The translations under genes were made by a program, and so were the position numbers. DNA of 64,000 bases from Piper betle. Lineage: Eukaryota; Streptophyta; Magnoliopsida; Piperales; Piperaceae. Positions 35,994-48,886 of this stretch are shown one piece after another. The DNA is taken from NCBI GenBank assembly GCA_033002965.1, contig JAURVB010001792.1:62001-126000 (forward strand), read 5' to 3'. Every line of letters starts with the position of its first letter. The stretch's first letter is position 1. The notes below the pieces were generated by a model. That model saw only the letters and a list, made by a program, of their open reading frames with translations, was not told the origin of the DNA and searched no databases.

Positions 35994-38900
35994 ATAAAAC
36001 CCGTGATCCGAGTTAGGGTTTTATGTTTATGAACCGATTGGTTTAGCCATCAGTTTGAGTCGAGTTAGTATTACAACACGTGTAATGAGCTGACGCTAGT
36101 CGTGTATATGAGCTATGAGAGTCATGTATACCCAAGTATATGATGATAACGTCATGAATATAGCAGAAAAGAATGAGTTTTATATATATATATATATAGT
36201 AAATCATAGAATTAGTTTTAGGTTGTATACTACGTTGGGACGCATTACGGCTAGTTTGGGTGGGTTAATAGCTATAGAGCATGTCATTGTGATGTTGTGG
36301 TGTGTAACATGTTTTATGAGATTTTTTTCTATTTTTCTATATTTGTTTGGGAATTATTACAAACTAGTTATTATTTTGACTCAAGTCGAACTCAAGTCAA
36401 GTTTTATTTACGAGTTTGCCACTGAACACCCTTACGCCGTTTCTCCCCCAACACTTCTCTTCCCCGTCCGAACCCTTGCTGTGCCGCCGCTGTAGATGCC
36501 GCCCTGCCGCCGATCGTTGCTGCAAAGCCCCACCGTGGCGTTGCCATGCCGCCCTGAGCACCCCTGGCCGTCGTCTGGCCTGCACGACGTTAGGAAGCCG
36601 CACCCTTGCGCCACGCTTCCATCGCCACCACGAACTAGTGGTTGCCTCGACACCTTCGACCCTCCAGCAACCTTCCCCAACAGGAGTGGAGCCTAGCGCT
36701 GCCCACATCGGCCAGATTTCTTCACCCATTGCCGCCGACTCTATTTTTGCCCTTTTTCGGCTAGCCGCCACCTCCATCGACCATGTCCACATCATAAACG
36801 CATCGGTCTCGCCGAGCTGGTTCCAACGGTACCCAATACCATTGCTATTTTGCCAAGAGATGCCACCGGTAAATACGCCGGAAAACTACACTCCACGTGA
36901 ACACTCTGAAGGGCACTACTGAGGAGCCACTGGGCTGCAGACCCGGTAGCATCCCGAACTTACTGCTCTGCTGCTGGTACTGTGCTACTCTCAGCACTTC
37001 TTTTTCAGTACTTCTCATGAAACTTTATCCTAAGCCCTCTCCTTACCTCCATATTTCTCCTGGCCTTGAGCACGAAGGCCGAGTACTCTCAGGCAGTCGC
37101 CTTTAGTACCCTTTGAACCACAAGTCCGGACATGCGCTGTACTAAACAGTACCCGTAAACCTCCACGTTCTCCGGGTGTGAGGAACTCAAACGCGGAGTT
37201 GTCAGGATCCCTCGGGAATGGAACAGTCCGCTGGCACTAATCCAGAGCCCGCTTTGACTGTCACGGCATCCTCTGCATGGTACGTGCAGTCGATTTCTCC
37301 ATCTCTCGTCTCACTGAAAACTCGATAAAACATATATATATAGGCCTGGGAAGGGATTCATATAATAGGCCCGAAGGCAACTTGTGGTGGATCTTGTTTT
37401 CGAAATCATCCTCGAGGGATCTCATCCTCGAGGGGTTATTAATCCGGAAAATATTCGGTTAAATGGCCCGAGTTAAGTGGGATCCAATAAAACGCCACTT
37501 AACCCGTCCTGCAAGTAATAACATAAACATACAATAGAAGAGCGTAAAACAAGACGAGTCCTAAACGGACCTGGTAGAAGCTCCAAGCGTGTCATCGCGC
37601 CTAGGCGGCGAACTCCTACTCCGTACCTACACATCAAAACTAAATACTAACGCCCGCTAACTAAATGATGCATCACACACAATGAACATCAATCAACAAA
37701 CAAATAATCATACGTATGAAAATAATTATAGCTAATCCTATTCACACTAATTTTACTGTGTTCTTCTAAGTTACGTGGTGGTCACTTATCATGCTCTGAC
37801 TAAATCTACCTCATTAGATCACATACTATTCATTTTTAATTAATTACATCATGCAATCATCATCTCATTCATAGTCATACATTTATCGTGACAACTAACA
37901 AATTCTAGCATGCTATTCTAACAATCATCTAAATTTTAAATAATCAAATCGGAGGTAATTATACCTCACGTAGTCGGCAATCGGCGACGGCTAAGGTTCC
38001 GTCGCGCGTCTCGGAGCTCAAATTCGGCGCTCATCGGCGTCCGAAGCTCGATCGGGCTCCACTGGGTGAGCCCCGCGGATGATCCGGTGAATTCCGGCGA
38101 ATTCCAGAAATTCCGATATTCCGGCGGTTTTCCGGCAGCTACTAGCGGTTTTCCGGCGGCTTCCGGTGGTTTTCCGGCAACAATCGCCGGCGGCGTCTAC
38201 TAGCCAGAAAGTGATCGTGTTGGGTACCCTCGGAACCGGCTCTGCGAGCCCAACTCATCTGTGACGTCAGCGTGGCCAATGGAGGCGGCGGCTCGCCGGA
38301 AAATGGCAAAACAGAGCCGGCGGCGATGGGTGGCTCGATCCGGCCGGCCACGGTGGCGACGGCCTCCGTTCCAGTCGGGGAAGGCTGCTAGGGGGTCGAA
38401 GGTGCTGTGGCGACCGATCGATCGCGGCGGCGTTGGTCGCCGGCGGCGAAATCGGCGACGCGACCCAACGCAGCCGCCGCGCTAGGCGTGGCGATTCCGG
38501 CGTCGCGGCGGCCCGATGGTGGCCGGGCCTGATCGGGGCGGCGCGGCGACACCGTGGCGGAGCTGGGCAGCGACGATCGGCGGCCAGGCGGCGTCGGCCG
38601 TGGCGGCGGTGGCGCGCGAACAGGGGCGGCGCGGGCGAGGGTTTGGGCGTGGGGGAGAAAAGGTCGGGGTGAAGGGTGGCAAACTCGTAAATAATACTTG
38701 ACTCGTCTCTGGCTCGAGTCAAGTATCATAACTAACTCGTATTAAATCCTAAAAAAATTCATAAAAATTGGGAAAAATCCCGTAAAATCAAACAACACCA
38801 AAAAAATTATAATGATATGCTCTAGAACTATCAACCACCCAAAATGCCCGTAACGCGTCCTAACGTGGTAAACGGCCTAAAACTAATTCTACGATCCATT

Positions 38901-39134
38901 ATATATCATAATAAAAAAATGAACTGCATACTCTTATATATTCTGATAACTCATTCTGTTCTGCTTTATTCATGACGTTATCATCATATACTTGGGTACA
39001 CATGACCCTCATGGCTCATACACGAGACCGGCGTCGGCTCAGTACACGTGTTCTGAAACTAACTCGACTCGAAAATAACAGTCGAACCGACCGGTTCTGA
39101 ATATAAAACCCTGACTCGAATCGTGGGTTTTACA
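35994..39134. mobile_element. Two long-LTR copies joined head to head (inverted pair)
   Basis: From 35,994 (TATAAAACCCGTGATCC) to about 36,886 the sequence follows the plus orientation of the long LTR family. At about 36,887 it switches to the minus orientation (CGTGAACACTCTGAAGGGCAC) and runs to CGTGGGTTTTACA at 39,134. Neither copy is complete, and the outer flanks CAAAC and TAAGG do not match, so an inversion or recombination between two insertions is more likely than one clean insertion. About 36,420-36,800 and 37,980-38,690 are GC-rich with abundant CG dinucleotides. Open frames there are compositional artefacts. Confidence 0.7.
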
Positions 39135-39936
39135 TAAGGTGCTGGAACAATGTTTATGGGTAGGACACTAATTTTGTAACTGTTTGTTCATGGGCTAGAG
39201 GACTACAAATGGGCTTGGGTCAATGGGCCTAGTTAAAGAACACACATATCTTGCGCCAAGTCATATTTAGGACAAATTTAATTTATGAATTGGCCGAAAT
39301 GGATTTTACAAATTGGGTCAATGGATGGGCTGTTCCTGGAGCTATCTTGACCGTAATAAATTGGAAATTCACAAATAAAATTGGGAACCTACCTAAATGG
39401 CCACAAATTTAGTCACCGTGCTACTAAGACATAGGCTAAGGTGTGGATTAAGTTTCACTAAAATCCAATACCATTAATCTAATTTAAGGAAATTTACAAC
39501 TGGAATGAAAAAATTATAGTTTTCACCCTTTACACTATCTGGGTAAACACCTCCAAAACATACATAGATGATTTTTAAAGATTCCAAAAATATATTTCAA
39601 GTAGACACTTTAATCATATTTCAAAATTATTAGTATAAAATGGGTGGCTTAATATATAACATAATTTGCAAATCATGCTCATATTCATTAACAACATATG
39701 AAATACAAGGCATACTTATGGGGATGTTCATGATTATTTTAGTAGTTAGATTAGGCTTAAACTTTTTCCCAAAACTATTAATATCACCATTGACAACATG
39801 GAATGTTGCCCATGAGAAGATCCTACAATTTCAGAGTGTAAAAATTGGAGAAAGGGACGCTTATATTACAGTAACAGAGAAAGTTGACACTTTTCCTCAC
39901 TTGTACCCTCATACAAGCACATTATTGGTCATGTCA

Positions 39937-42440
39937 TGTAAAACCCGTGATTCGACTCAGGGTTTTATATTCTGAACCAGTCAGTTTGATTGTTATTTTT
40001 AGTCAGGTCAATTTTAGAACACGCATACCAAGCTGAGGCTGGTCTTGTGTTATAAACCATGAAAGTCATGTGTGCCCAAGTATATGATGATAACGTCAAT
40101 AAGACAACAACATAATAAGTTATCAAAATATATGAGAGTATGACAGATTTTCTTTATTTATTTTAATTAGATCGTAGAATTATTTTTAAGCTGAATAACG
40201 CATTAGGAAGCGTTATGCGTAGTTTGGGTGGGTTATTAGTTATAGAGCATGTCATTGTAATGTTGTGATGTGTATTATGTTTTATGGGATTTTCCCCTAT
40301 TTTTCTAGATTTTTTAGAATTATTACGAGTTAGTATTATTTTTCTAGAGTTAGAGTCGAGTTATGTTTTAATTACGAGATGACCATTCATTTTTCTCACC
40401 AACCATTTATTTTTCTCACTGACCATTCATTTTTCTCACCGACCATTCATTTTTCTCACCGACCATTCGTCTTTCTCACCAACTATTCGTTTTTCTCACC
40501 GACCACTCATTTTCTTTCCCCTGACATCTATTTATTCCACACCTCTGACACTGTCACCATCCAGCCGCCACCATCCTCCTCACCCAACTTCCTTCTTCTT
40601 TTTCTCCCTTCCCTCTTCCCCACGATCCTCACTCGAGACGGTCACAACCTTATCACTGTCGCCACAGTGACTGACGATTAGGTATAGAAATTTATCCTAT
40701 TTTATTTGATTGTTTTATGATTTTGGTGTGATTGTAAATAGGTGTTGATTTAAATTTAAATGCATGTTAACGGATGATAATAATGAATTAGAGTTTGAAT
40801 TTAAATGCATGTAATAGATTGTCTTGTATGGATTGATGAGGAGTGTAGTATTCATGCATTATACTGGGCATTAGTATTTAGTCTTGATGTGTAGGTACAG
40901 AGTAGGAGCTCACCGCCTAGGCGCATGGACACGATTGGAGCTTCTACCAGGTCCATTTAGGACTCGTTTCCTATTTTACGCTCTACTCTATTGTGTATTG
41001 TTTTATTACTTGCAGGACAAGTTAAGTGGTATTTTATTGAATCCCACTTAACCTGGGTCATTTAATCGATCGATCTTTCGGATTAATAACCCTCGAGGAT
41101 GAGATCCCTCGAGTATGTTTTCAAAAACAAGATCCACCACAAGTTGCCTTTGGGCCTATTATATAAATCCTTTCCCAGACCTATTATATAGTTTTATTGA
41201 GTTTTCAATGAGATGAGAGATGGGAAAACCGACTCGCACATACCATGAGTGAGTGCATGTGCCAATCAAAGTAGGCTCTAGATTAGTGAGCGGGCTGTTC
41301 CAATCCCGAGGGATCCTGACAACTCCCGTTTTGAGTTCCTCACACCCAGAGAAACATGGAGGTTTACGGGTACTATTTAGTACAGCGCATGTCCAGACTT
41401 ATGGTTCAAAGGGTACTAAAGGCGACTGTCTGAGAGTACTCGGTCTTTGTGCTCAAGGCCAGGAGAATTATGGAGGAAAGGAGAGGGCTTAGGATATACT
41501 AGTAGTCTTGAGGGACCAGCAAAATGAAATGAGAAAATCAGCAGTAGCAGAATAATCGGTTCAGGATGCTACCGGGTCTACAGCCCAGTGGCTCCTCAAT
41601 AGGTGCCCTTCAGAGAGTTCACGAGAAGTATATGAATGTTTTCTTTCATATGAGAGTTTGCTCTCATAGCCAGTTTGATATTAGTTATATTTTTGGACCA
41701 GTAACACTCATTACTGACGTGTTTTTATAATATATGTAGGTGATGATCATGAGTAGGATGAGCCAGCCTCGACGGAGGAGCAGTGACGTCTCTTGCATAC
41801 ACACATGTCAAATGATAGCATGTTTAATATTTTGAGGATAATGTAATGAAATGCAATACATGATGATGTGGTTTGATATGATGTATGCTATCGTAGAAAG
41901 TTTGCTAATGATGACATGTTAATAAATATATTTAGACGTTGAATAAGTACAATCAGTAAGTCGAGGCCCAGAATTAATGAGAATTGTGAATAGAATGCAT
42001 AGATGGGTCAAGACTTAATCTAGTTAAGTAAGATGAAGGTAAATCAGTAGTTGAGTCGAGACTCAATACAGAAATGAATTATATAGTTGAATAAATTTAT
42101 TGTGTGAATGTTTTATTAATTATTTATATACGTATACATATTGATTTGACAAGGTACTCCTTAATTGCACTTTTAGGAGAAACTAAGTCCGTCTTGTTTT
42201 GCGATTTTTTTAATCAATTTTCATCATAATTATTTGGTGTATGAATTGGTTGTCATATCATCCATGTAGTAGCATGTTAGGTTTATTTTTGTGTATTCAT
42301 CCATGCATAGCAATAGACATCTTCCATCTCGAGATGCCGAGAATAGATCCGCATGGCTTGGGTTCAGGTTAGTCGACCTAACCGGGACCAGGGACATTCT
42401 AGTTTGTTTCTTGAGCGTGAACCAAATTTGGGGTATTACA
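39937..42440 (+). mobile_element. Solo LTR, 2.5 kb, inserted in the Gypsy 3' LTR
   Basis: It starts TGTAAAACCCGTGATT and ends TTGGGGTATTACA, with a perfect target duplication TGTCA at 39,932-39,936 and 42,441-42,445. The empty site survives in the other LTR near 51,535-51,548 (GGTCATTTCAGTTAAAAC). No internal region is present. It carries a 20-bp tandem array at 40,381-40,520 and the conserved dyad at 41,091-41,113. Confidence 0.93.
40381..40520 (+). repeat. 20-bp tandem array, about seven units
   Basis: Units vary around GACCATTCATTTTTCTCACC. A shorter array of the same unit lies at about 57,808-57,905 in another LTR copy, and complementary units lie at 24,165-24,235. Copy number therefore differs between LTR copies. 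Confidence 0.9.
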
Positions 42441-43600
42441 TGTCAAGTAAAACATCCAACACAAAAGTTATAGATATATATGTCATGAGTGTAAAAAAAT
42501 AATAATCGTGAAAATTTAACATTAGACTGCCTAGATATGATTTTAATACTGATTAAATAGCATTCTAAGTAGCATATCTATTTATTTACATGATTAAATA
42601 TGATGTATGAGTACTCAAAATGCTCCTAACAAGCAAATCAACATGATAAAAAATCTCATGAAAATTAAACAAGACAAATATGCAAGAGATAAACATCAAA
42701 TAATGAGCAAAAGAGGCAACACAAACCTGAACATACAAAGGAGGACCAAGGGGAGGTCCTTTGAAGTGTCCAATCTCAAAACCTACCATCCTAAGAGGTT
42801 AGAAACGTAGAGGAGGGTGATTAGAGCTCCAAGAAAGAAGAATAAGGCCAAGGAGAGGAGAAGATGGATGCTGGAGGTGAGGAGGGAAGGAGAAATGGTG
42901 ATATGGTGAGGGAAGGGATCATTTTTATAGAAAAAAGGTGGTTGGCTTGGTGATGTCATGGGTATGAGTGTCATACCTAAAGGGGTATGGGTTGGATAAA
43001 GAGGTTTGGGTTGGCTTGATGATGTCATAGGAATAGTGCCATACGAAAGATGTATGGTTGGATTAGATAAAAAGATATGGGTTGGGTAGCTAAAGAGATA
43101 TGGGTTGGGTTAGTCCAAAATCCAAAAAACTTAAGGATTTTTACGCTAAAGCAATCAGACCTACCTCGCGAATTGCAGTGCATGTCCCAAAGGGGGTTAG
43201 GATGGTCTAAAAGGTTATCAAATAGACGGCAAGCACACCAAAGGCATGGAAGGGACACGGTCCTAACATCTAACTATATATGACTCGATTGGACTAAATA
43301 TGAAAAAGTTGAGCATGTAGCATCCAAACAAGCACACCGAGTGCCAAAGGAGGCTAAGGTCGGGCAACTTACACCGTGCCATACACGAACCATGGCAAGA
43401 AGGGTCGGACCCTACTAACCCAATTTAGCTAAAAACCCAACCACTAGTAAAAACCCTCAGGCGGATGGCCCGGGTTTTACAACCTCCCCCACATAAAAAA
43501 ATTTTGTCCCAAAATTTCCTTGGGGTTTACACACGCAGAAACACTCCACAACACACAATATATAACATACAATAGCACTTGACCAAAACAAGGAAGAGTG

Positions 43601-45300
43601 CTAACATTTCAAGTCATTGTCCTTTGTAGGGAAGAGTCTGGGGATATGGTGCCACATCTCATCCTCACGCTCCCAAGTGGCTTCCTCAACACCTTGTCGT
43701 GACCAAAGTACCTTCACCAAAGGCACTTCTTTTCTATGAAGAGTCCTCACAGACCAGTCAAGAATCTGTGTAGCCTCCTCTTCATAAGACACTTTGGGTC
43801 GGATGTCATGCTCTTCATACTGAAGTTGGTGTGATCCGTCGGGCACAAACTTCTTTAACATAGATAAGTGGAACACCAGGTGCACTGCTGATAGATTGGG
43901 TAGGAGTGCAAGCTCGTATGTAACCTCTCAACACATCTCAACACCTCAAACGGGCCAATATACCTTGGACTCAGTTTGCCCCACCTCCCAAAATGCACAC
44001 CTCCTTTAGTTGGTGAGACTTTTAGGAAAATTCAATCCTCAATGGTGAAACTAACATCCCTACATGTCTGATCTACATAAGACCTTTGTCTATCCTGAGC
44101 TACCAAAAGCCTCTACCTGATCAACTCAACTGTTCTCTGAGAGTCCTGAAGCAACTCTGGGTCTACTATCAATGGCTCATAGCCCTCTAGCCAACACTAC
44201 GATGATTTGCACGACTTGCCATACAATGCCTCGAAGGGTGCCATCCCTATGCTGGCATGGTAGCTATTGTTATATGCAAACTTCACCAAGGGAAGATGCT
44301 TCTCCCATGGTCCATCGAAGTCCATCACACATGACTAGAGTAAGTCCTCCAGGATCTGAATTGTCCTCTCGTACTTGCCATTGGTCTATGGATGAACTCT
44401 ATTAAACTTGGTCTCCATCCCAAGTTCTTGCTGGAAAGATCTCCAGAAGGAAGAGGTGAATCTTGGGTCCCTATCTAATACAATCTCCCTAGGAACTCTG
44501 TGGAGTCTGACAATTTGGTCCAGGTATAATCTAGCCAACTTAGACAGAGGATAGGTCATACGAATCGGTATAAAGTGCACCGATTTTGTCAACCTATCAA
44601 GGACAACCCATACTGCATCCATCTATCGCCTGAAAGGGTGTAGATGAGTGACAAAGTTGCACGTGATGCAATCCTACTTTCACTCTAGCGGTGGTAATGA
44701 CTACAACAAACCGCCTAGTTTTTGGTGCTCAATCTTGACCTACTAATAGACAAGACATCGTGAACTAGTGTTAAAGACATCCTTCTTAAGCCCGGGCCAC
44801 CAATAAGATCGGCACAAGTTGTGATAAATCTTCATGAAGCCCGAGTGCACCGTGAACCTCGAGTGATGGGCCTCGTGAAGAATGTCCTTATGCAATCTGA
44901 GAAACTCTGCAACAACTGGCACTTAAAACTGTCCTCTCATCCGGTACAAACTGTGTGCCTCTCTAACCACCACAGAATGAGTCCCCTAAAGGAACCACTG
45001 CTCCGACAACTGATCAATTGCTTGTGCCTATCTAATATGGTCTGTCATAGTCAAACAAATCGTCAGCCTCGGTAACACTATCACAAGGTGTCGGTTGGCT
45101 AAATCCTCTCTCTGGTTCTCATACTATATACCCATAGCTGTCGATATGGCTCCACTAACTACTGGTCTCCTACTCAGGGCATCTATAACCACATTTGCAT
45201 TACCCGAATGGTAGGCAATGTCAATATCATAATCTGTTGCTTAGATCCTTTTGCATGAAGATGTATTTCAAGCTCTTATGACCGGGGAAGAGCTGGAAGG
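43601..45300 (-). pseudogene. Gypsy RNase H, integrase and C-terminal chromodomain-like region
   Basis: RNase H ends near 45,290-45,180 with HKSLKYIFMQKDLSNR and, one frame over, DYDIDIAYHSGNANVVIDAL. Integrase is clear at 44,622-44,386: WVVLDRLTKSVHFIP supplies the first catalytic Asp and REIVLDRDPRFTSSFW the second; the glutamate persists just beyond as NGKYERTIQILEDLL, after a stop replacing the usual Gln. The C-terminus at 43,885-43,601 reads VFHLSMLKKFVPDGSHQLQY and VLWSRQGVEEATWERED, the tail typical of plant chromoviruses. Several stops and frame changes make it inactive. Confidence 0.85.
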
Positions 45301-46900
45301 ACACTCCATACAGATAGTATCTTCATATGCGTAGTGCAAATACGACCGCTGCAAGCTCTAAGTTATGTGTGGGGTAGTTCTGCTCATGTACTTTCAACTA
45401 CTAGGAAGCATAGGCTATCACTCTACCTCTTTGCATCAACAAACAACTCAGCCTTACACCGGAGGTATCAAAGTAAACTACAAAGTTATCATGGTCATCT
45501 GGTAAACTCAACTTTGCTCACATGCATCGGTCCACATGAAATGCTCCTCCTTCCTAGTCAGCCATGTGAGACGAGGTACCGAAGAAGTGAAATCCTGTAT
45601 GAACCTTTGATAATAACTAGTCAAGCCCAAAAAACTCTATATTTGTGTGGTTGAAGTAGATCATTCCCATCTCAATATTGCCTAGACCTTGGCTGGACCA
45701 CTGCAATTCCAGCCGCTAATACTACATGTCCCAAAACAACAACCTCAGACAACCAATTCCAGCTACTGATACAGGCAATGCTCCCATAGGGTCCGCAAAG
45801 CAATCCTCAAGTGGGTCTCATGCTCCTCTCTAGAACCTGAGTTAATCAGGATGTCATCTACAAATACGCTCATGAACTGGTCCAAGTATGGCTGGTGTGT
45901 TTGTTAGCTCGAAAGACATGACTAAGAACTCAAAGTGCCCGTACCGAGTCGTAAAAGTTCTCTTTGGTAGCCTAATCAAAGATCAATCTTTGAACGCACA
46001 ACAAATCCTCCAAGCTGATCAAACAAACCATCTATCCGTGGGAGGGGATAACGGTTCTTCACCATAACTTGGTTGAGCATTTTGTAGTTGATGCACAACC
46101 TCATGTTGCCATCCTTCTTTCTGACGAAGAGGACTGGAGCACCCCAAGGTGAGACACTCGATCTGATGAAGCCCTGCTCCAATTGCTCCTGCAACTAAGT
46201 CTTGAGCTCCTTGAGCTCATGCAGTGCGCTCCAATACGGTGCTCTTACGATAGGCACAATACAAGGGACAGAATCCATAGCAAACTCTACCTCTCTGGCT
46301 GGTGGTAGTTCGGGCACCTTATCTAGCAAGACAGCTGCGAACTCACTGACGACTAGAATCTGTTCCAACTCTAGTGCTAATTGAACTAGTGTAGCCACAA
46401 CGGTGGCAAGGAAGACTTCAAAACCCCTATTTATCAATCTCTAAGCCCACTGATAGGATAACAAACATCCTCCTCTGTCTCTACCTCTACCCTGGAATGT
46501 AATCCTCACATTCCTCTTCAGTCTGAGTTGAACCTTCTTATTCTGGCAATCAATCAATGCCCAATTGCATGTCATGCAATCCATGCCAACTATTGCGTCA
46601 AACTCCCGCATCAGCAAAATTGTGAAATCAGTGAAAAGGATGCGTTGGTGGATAACCACAGTGACACCCTACACACACTCACAAGTGTGTATATGGCTCT
46701 GACAGGAGTCAACACAACTAAGCCATAGCCTAAGTCTTGTACAAACAAACCGATCCTACAAACAAATGTCTTGGCTATGAACATACGCGTACTACCAGAG
46801 TCAAGCAATACAACTCCAAGTGTAGAATAGAAAGGAAGAGTACCTGTGATGATAGCTGCATCCTGAATCGCCTTGTCTGTAGCTACAAAATACATCATGC
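45301..46900 (-). pseudogene. Gypsy protease and reverse transcriptase
   Basis: Protease: VVLLDSGSTRMFIAKTFV (about 46,820-46,760) holds the catalytic DSG, followed by FDAIVGMDCMTCNWALIDC near 46,600-46,550, the expected second half of the domain. Reverse transcriptase: [20 protein letters not shown] and [20 protein letters not shown] at 46,175-46,030, then the catalytic FVDDIL at 45,864-45,847. The order on the minus strand, protease then RT then RNase H then integrase, is that of Ty3/Gypsy. Frameshifts and stops occur throughout. Confidence 0.88.
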
Positions 46901-46999
46901 CTTGCTACTCTGGTGTACCACCTTGCATCTGCCCCTTAGCCTATCCCACATCCTGCCCAATGTCCAACGCAACTAGGCCAACCTGCCTCTGCTGGCCCT

Positions 47000-48420
47000 A
47001 ATCTCGACCCCTTTGGCCCTGTCGGTCTCTCTAGCCCTGGTAGACCTGTTGTGGTTCTTGTGCCCACTGCTACTAGTCGCCTCTCCCCCACTACCCTTGA
47101 AGCTGGGGCTGGTGGTGTGGTGAGATGTGGCTGCCACGGCGATGCAGGAAGTCCTTGCTGCTGCTACTACTAGGGCCAGCACTACTGATGTGGTTGCCTC
47201 GGGCACTCAGCTGTATGGTGCTCCTTGTCTTTGCATGCAAAGCATGCGCTGTATGGTGCTCCTTGTCTTTGCATGCAAAGCATGCGCCAGTGGCTCTCTT
47301 GCAAGCACCTTGATGGCATCTCCGGCGCTATGTATAGATAGGGTACTTCTGGAAATCACCTCGCTATCCCTGGATGGTCTACATCTACTAGGGGAGCCAC
47401 TGAACATATTGTCCCTCAGCTGTGTACACTGTCAGTCCACCACCTATCATCTATCTCTGCGGCTGTGGCCCCTATTGATCCTGTGCCTTACTCTTTTGCC
47501 CCTTATTGTCAGACAATGAAGTGCCCTTGGCCTGATGGTGTGAGTTATGGGCATGTTCGTATGGTAGTGCCCTCATGATGTCCTCTACAAGAGTCGCACA
47601 AGAGAATTTTGCCACAACTTCTTGCAAGATGATGCACAATCATGATACAAATTGGGCAACCCTCTCCATCTCTTATGAGAAACTACCCAGGGCAAACCTC
47701 TCTAGCATAAGGAACCTAGTCTGGTACTCCGCTACGGACATACCCTCCTACTACCTCAAAGATAGGAACTCCATCTTCTACTTTGCCCTAATAGTGGCGG
47801 AGAAGTACTAGGAGTAGAAGAACTCCCTAAACTCATCCCATGTAATCTGCTCGAGGACCCTCCCCTCTAGAAAGGATGTGAGGACAGAGTCCCACCAAAG
47901 TCTTCCCATGCTTTGCATAGCCCCAGTGGCTACGTGCACCCATAGCTCTGGGGGACACCCAAATGTATCAGCACTAATCTAGTCTCGTCAATCCACTCCT
48001 ATGTGGCCTCAGGATTTATGCTCCTGTAGAACACATAACCCCCATTCTACAGGAAGCACTCAGCATCCCAACGCTCCCCCAATGTGATGGGGCTGCTCAA
48101 GGCCCTGATTGCTTGAGCCCTCTCCAACAATGAAATGAGGGGGTCTAGCCATCTCCGCTCACTGCCAATCTGTTTGGGAAGAAAAACTCCCACTGGTATC
48201 CCCAGTGTTGGGATATCATATAGACCTACGTCGGCTACACTAGTGGAATATGGGGATAGTGAGCTGGCGGTGGTGGCGGTGTTGGTACTCACCCTAATGA
48301 CGTCTCTTCTCCAGTCTAGCCACGACCATGGCCATCTCCTGTACGATGTCCAACTGTCGGGTTATCTCCTTACGGGACTGCTGCTGGCCCTCCACGGCTC
48401 TTATTTTCTCTTCCCTTAGG
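47000..48420 (-). pseudogene. Gypsy gag with duplicated zinc knuckle
   Basis: The capsid region is visible near 47,840-47,750 as EQITWDEFREFFYS, followed in another frame by AKVKMEFLSLR-like residues, as in Retrotrans_gag proteins. A CX2CX4HX4C knuckle (CFACKDKEHHTA..C) is encoded near 47,290-47,200. It is disrupted because a 38-bp segment, 47,211-47,248, is repeated at 47,249-47,286; 38 is not a multiple of three, so the second copy shifts the frame. Other stops are present. The leader upstream (48,420-48,872) has no supported coding sequence. Confidence 0.8.
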
Positions 48421-48886
48421 GCCTACTGCTCCTCTTGCAAGACCCTAATCAGCTCTATCTAGGGATTTGCCACCAGCTCTTGTACGGGAGATGGAGATTG
48501 CCTGTTAGGGGAAGGCCTACGGTGTAGCGGCTATCTACCACAGCGTGCTCCTACCATTTACTCAGACTATTTGACCACTAATACTAACCATAGACTAACT
48601 AACACAGATGGCTTACAAACTATGGTTCGTAAACTGCCACACACAAACTGACCATTGGAAACATCAAAAAAGATGATAGCGAAAACACACACAAAAATAT
48701 GCCTGCAAGCTAGACTGTGGATTAGCTTTGGGTGGTGGGGGTCATAAACAGAACAACCACATACACCATACAAGCATACAACATATGATACAGGCATATC
48801 ATACAACATACAGTATAAGCATACAACACACGGATTCCAAAAGTTGTGCCACCTTAATAGTCTAAGAGGTTAGCTCTAATACCAAG

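Noticed and set aside
36397..36922. Open frames up to 168 codons on both strands
   Set aside because: Same GC-rich LTR segment in another copy; overlapping frames and no conserved motif.
38141..38730. Several long open frames on both strands, rich in Arg, Pro and Ala
   Set aside because: They overlap in nearly all frames and follow from high GC content of an LTR segment; no family resemblance and no start context.
47125..47519. Plus-strand open frames of 62 and 130 codons
   Set aside because: They are antisense to the Gypsy gag, and the minus-strand reading gives the recognisable zinc knuckle.
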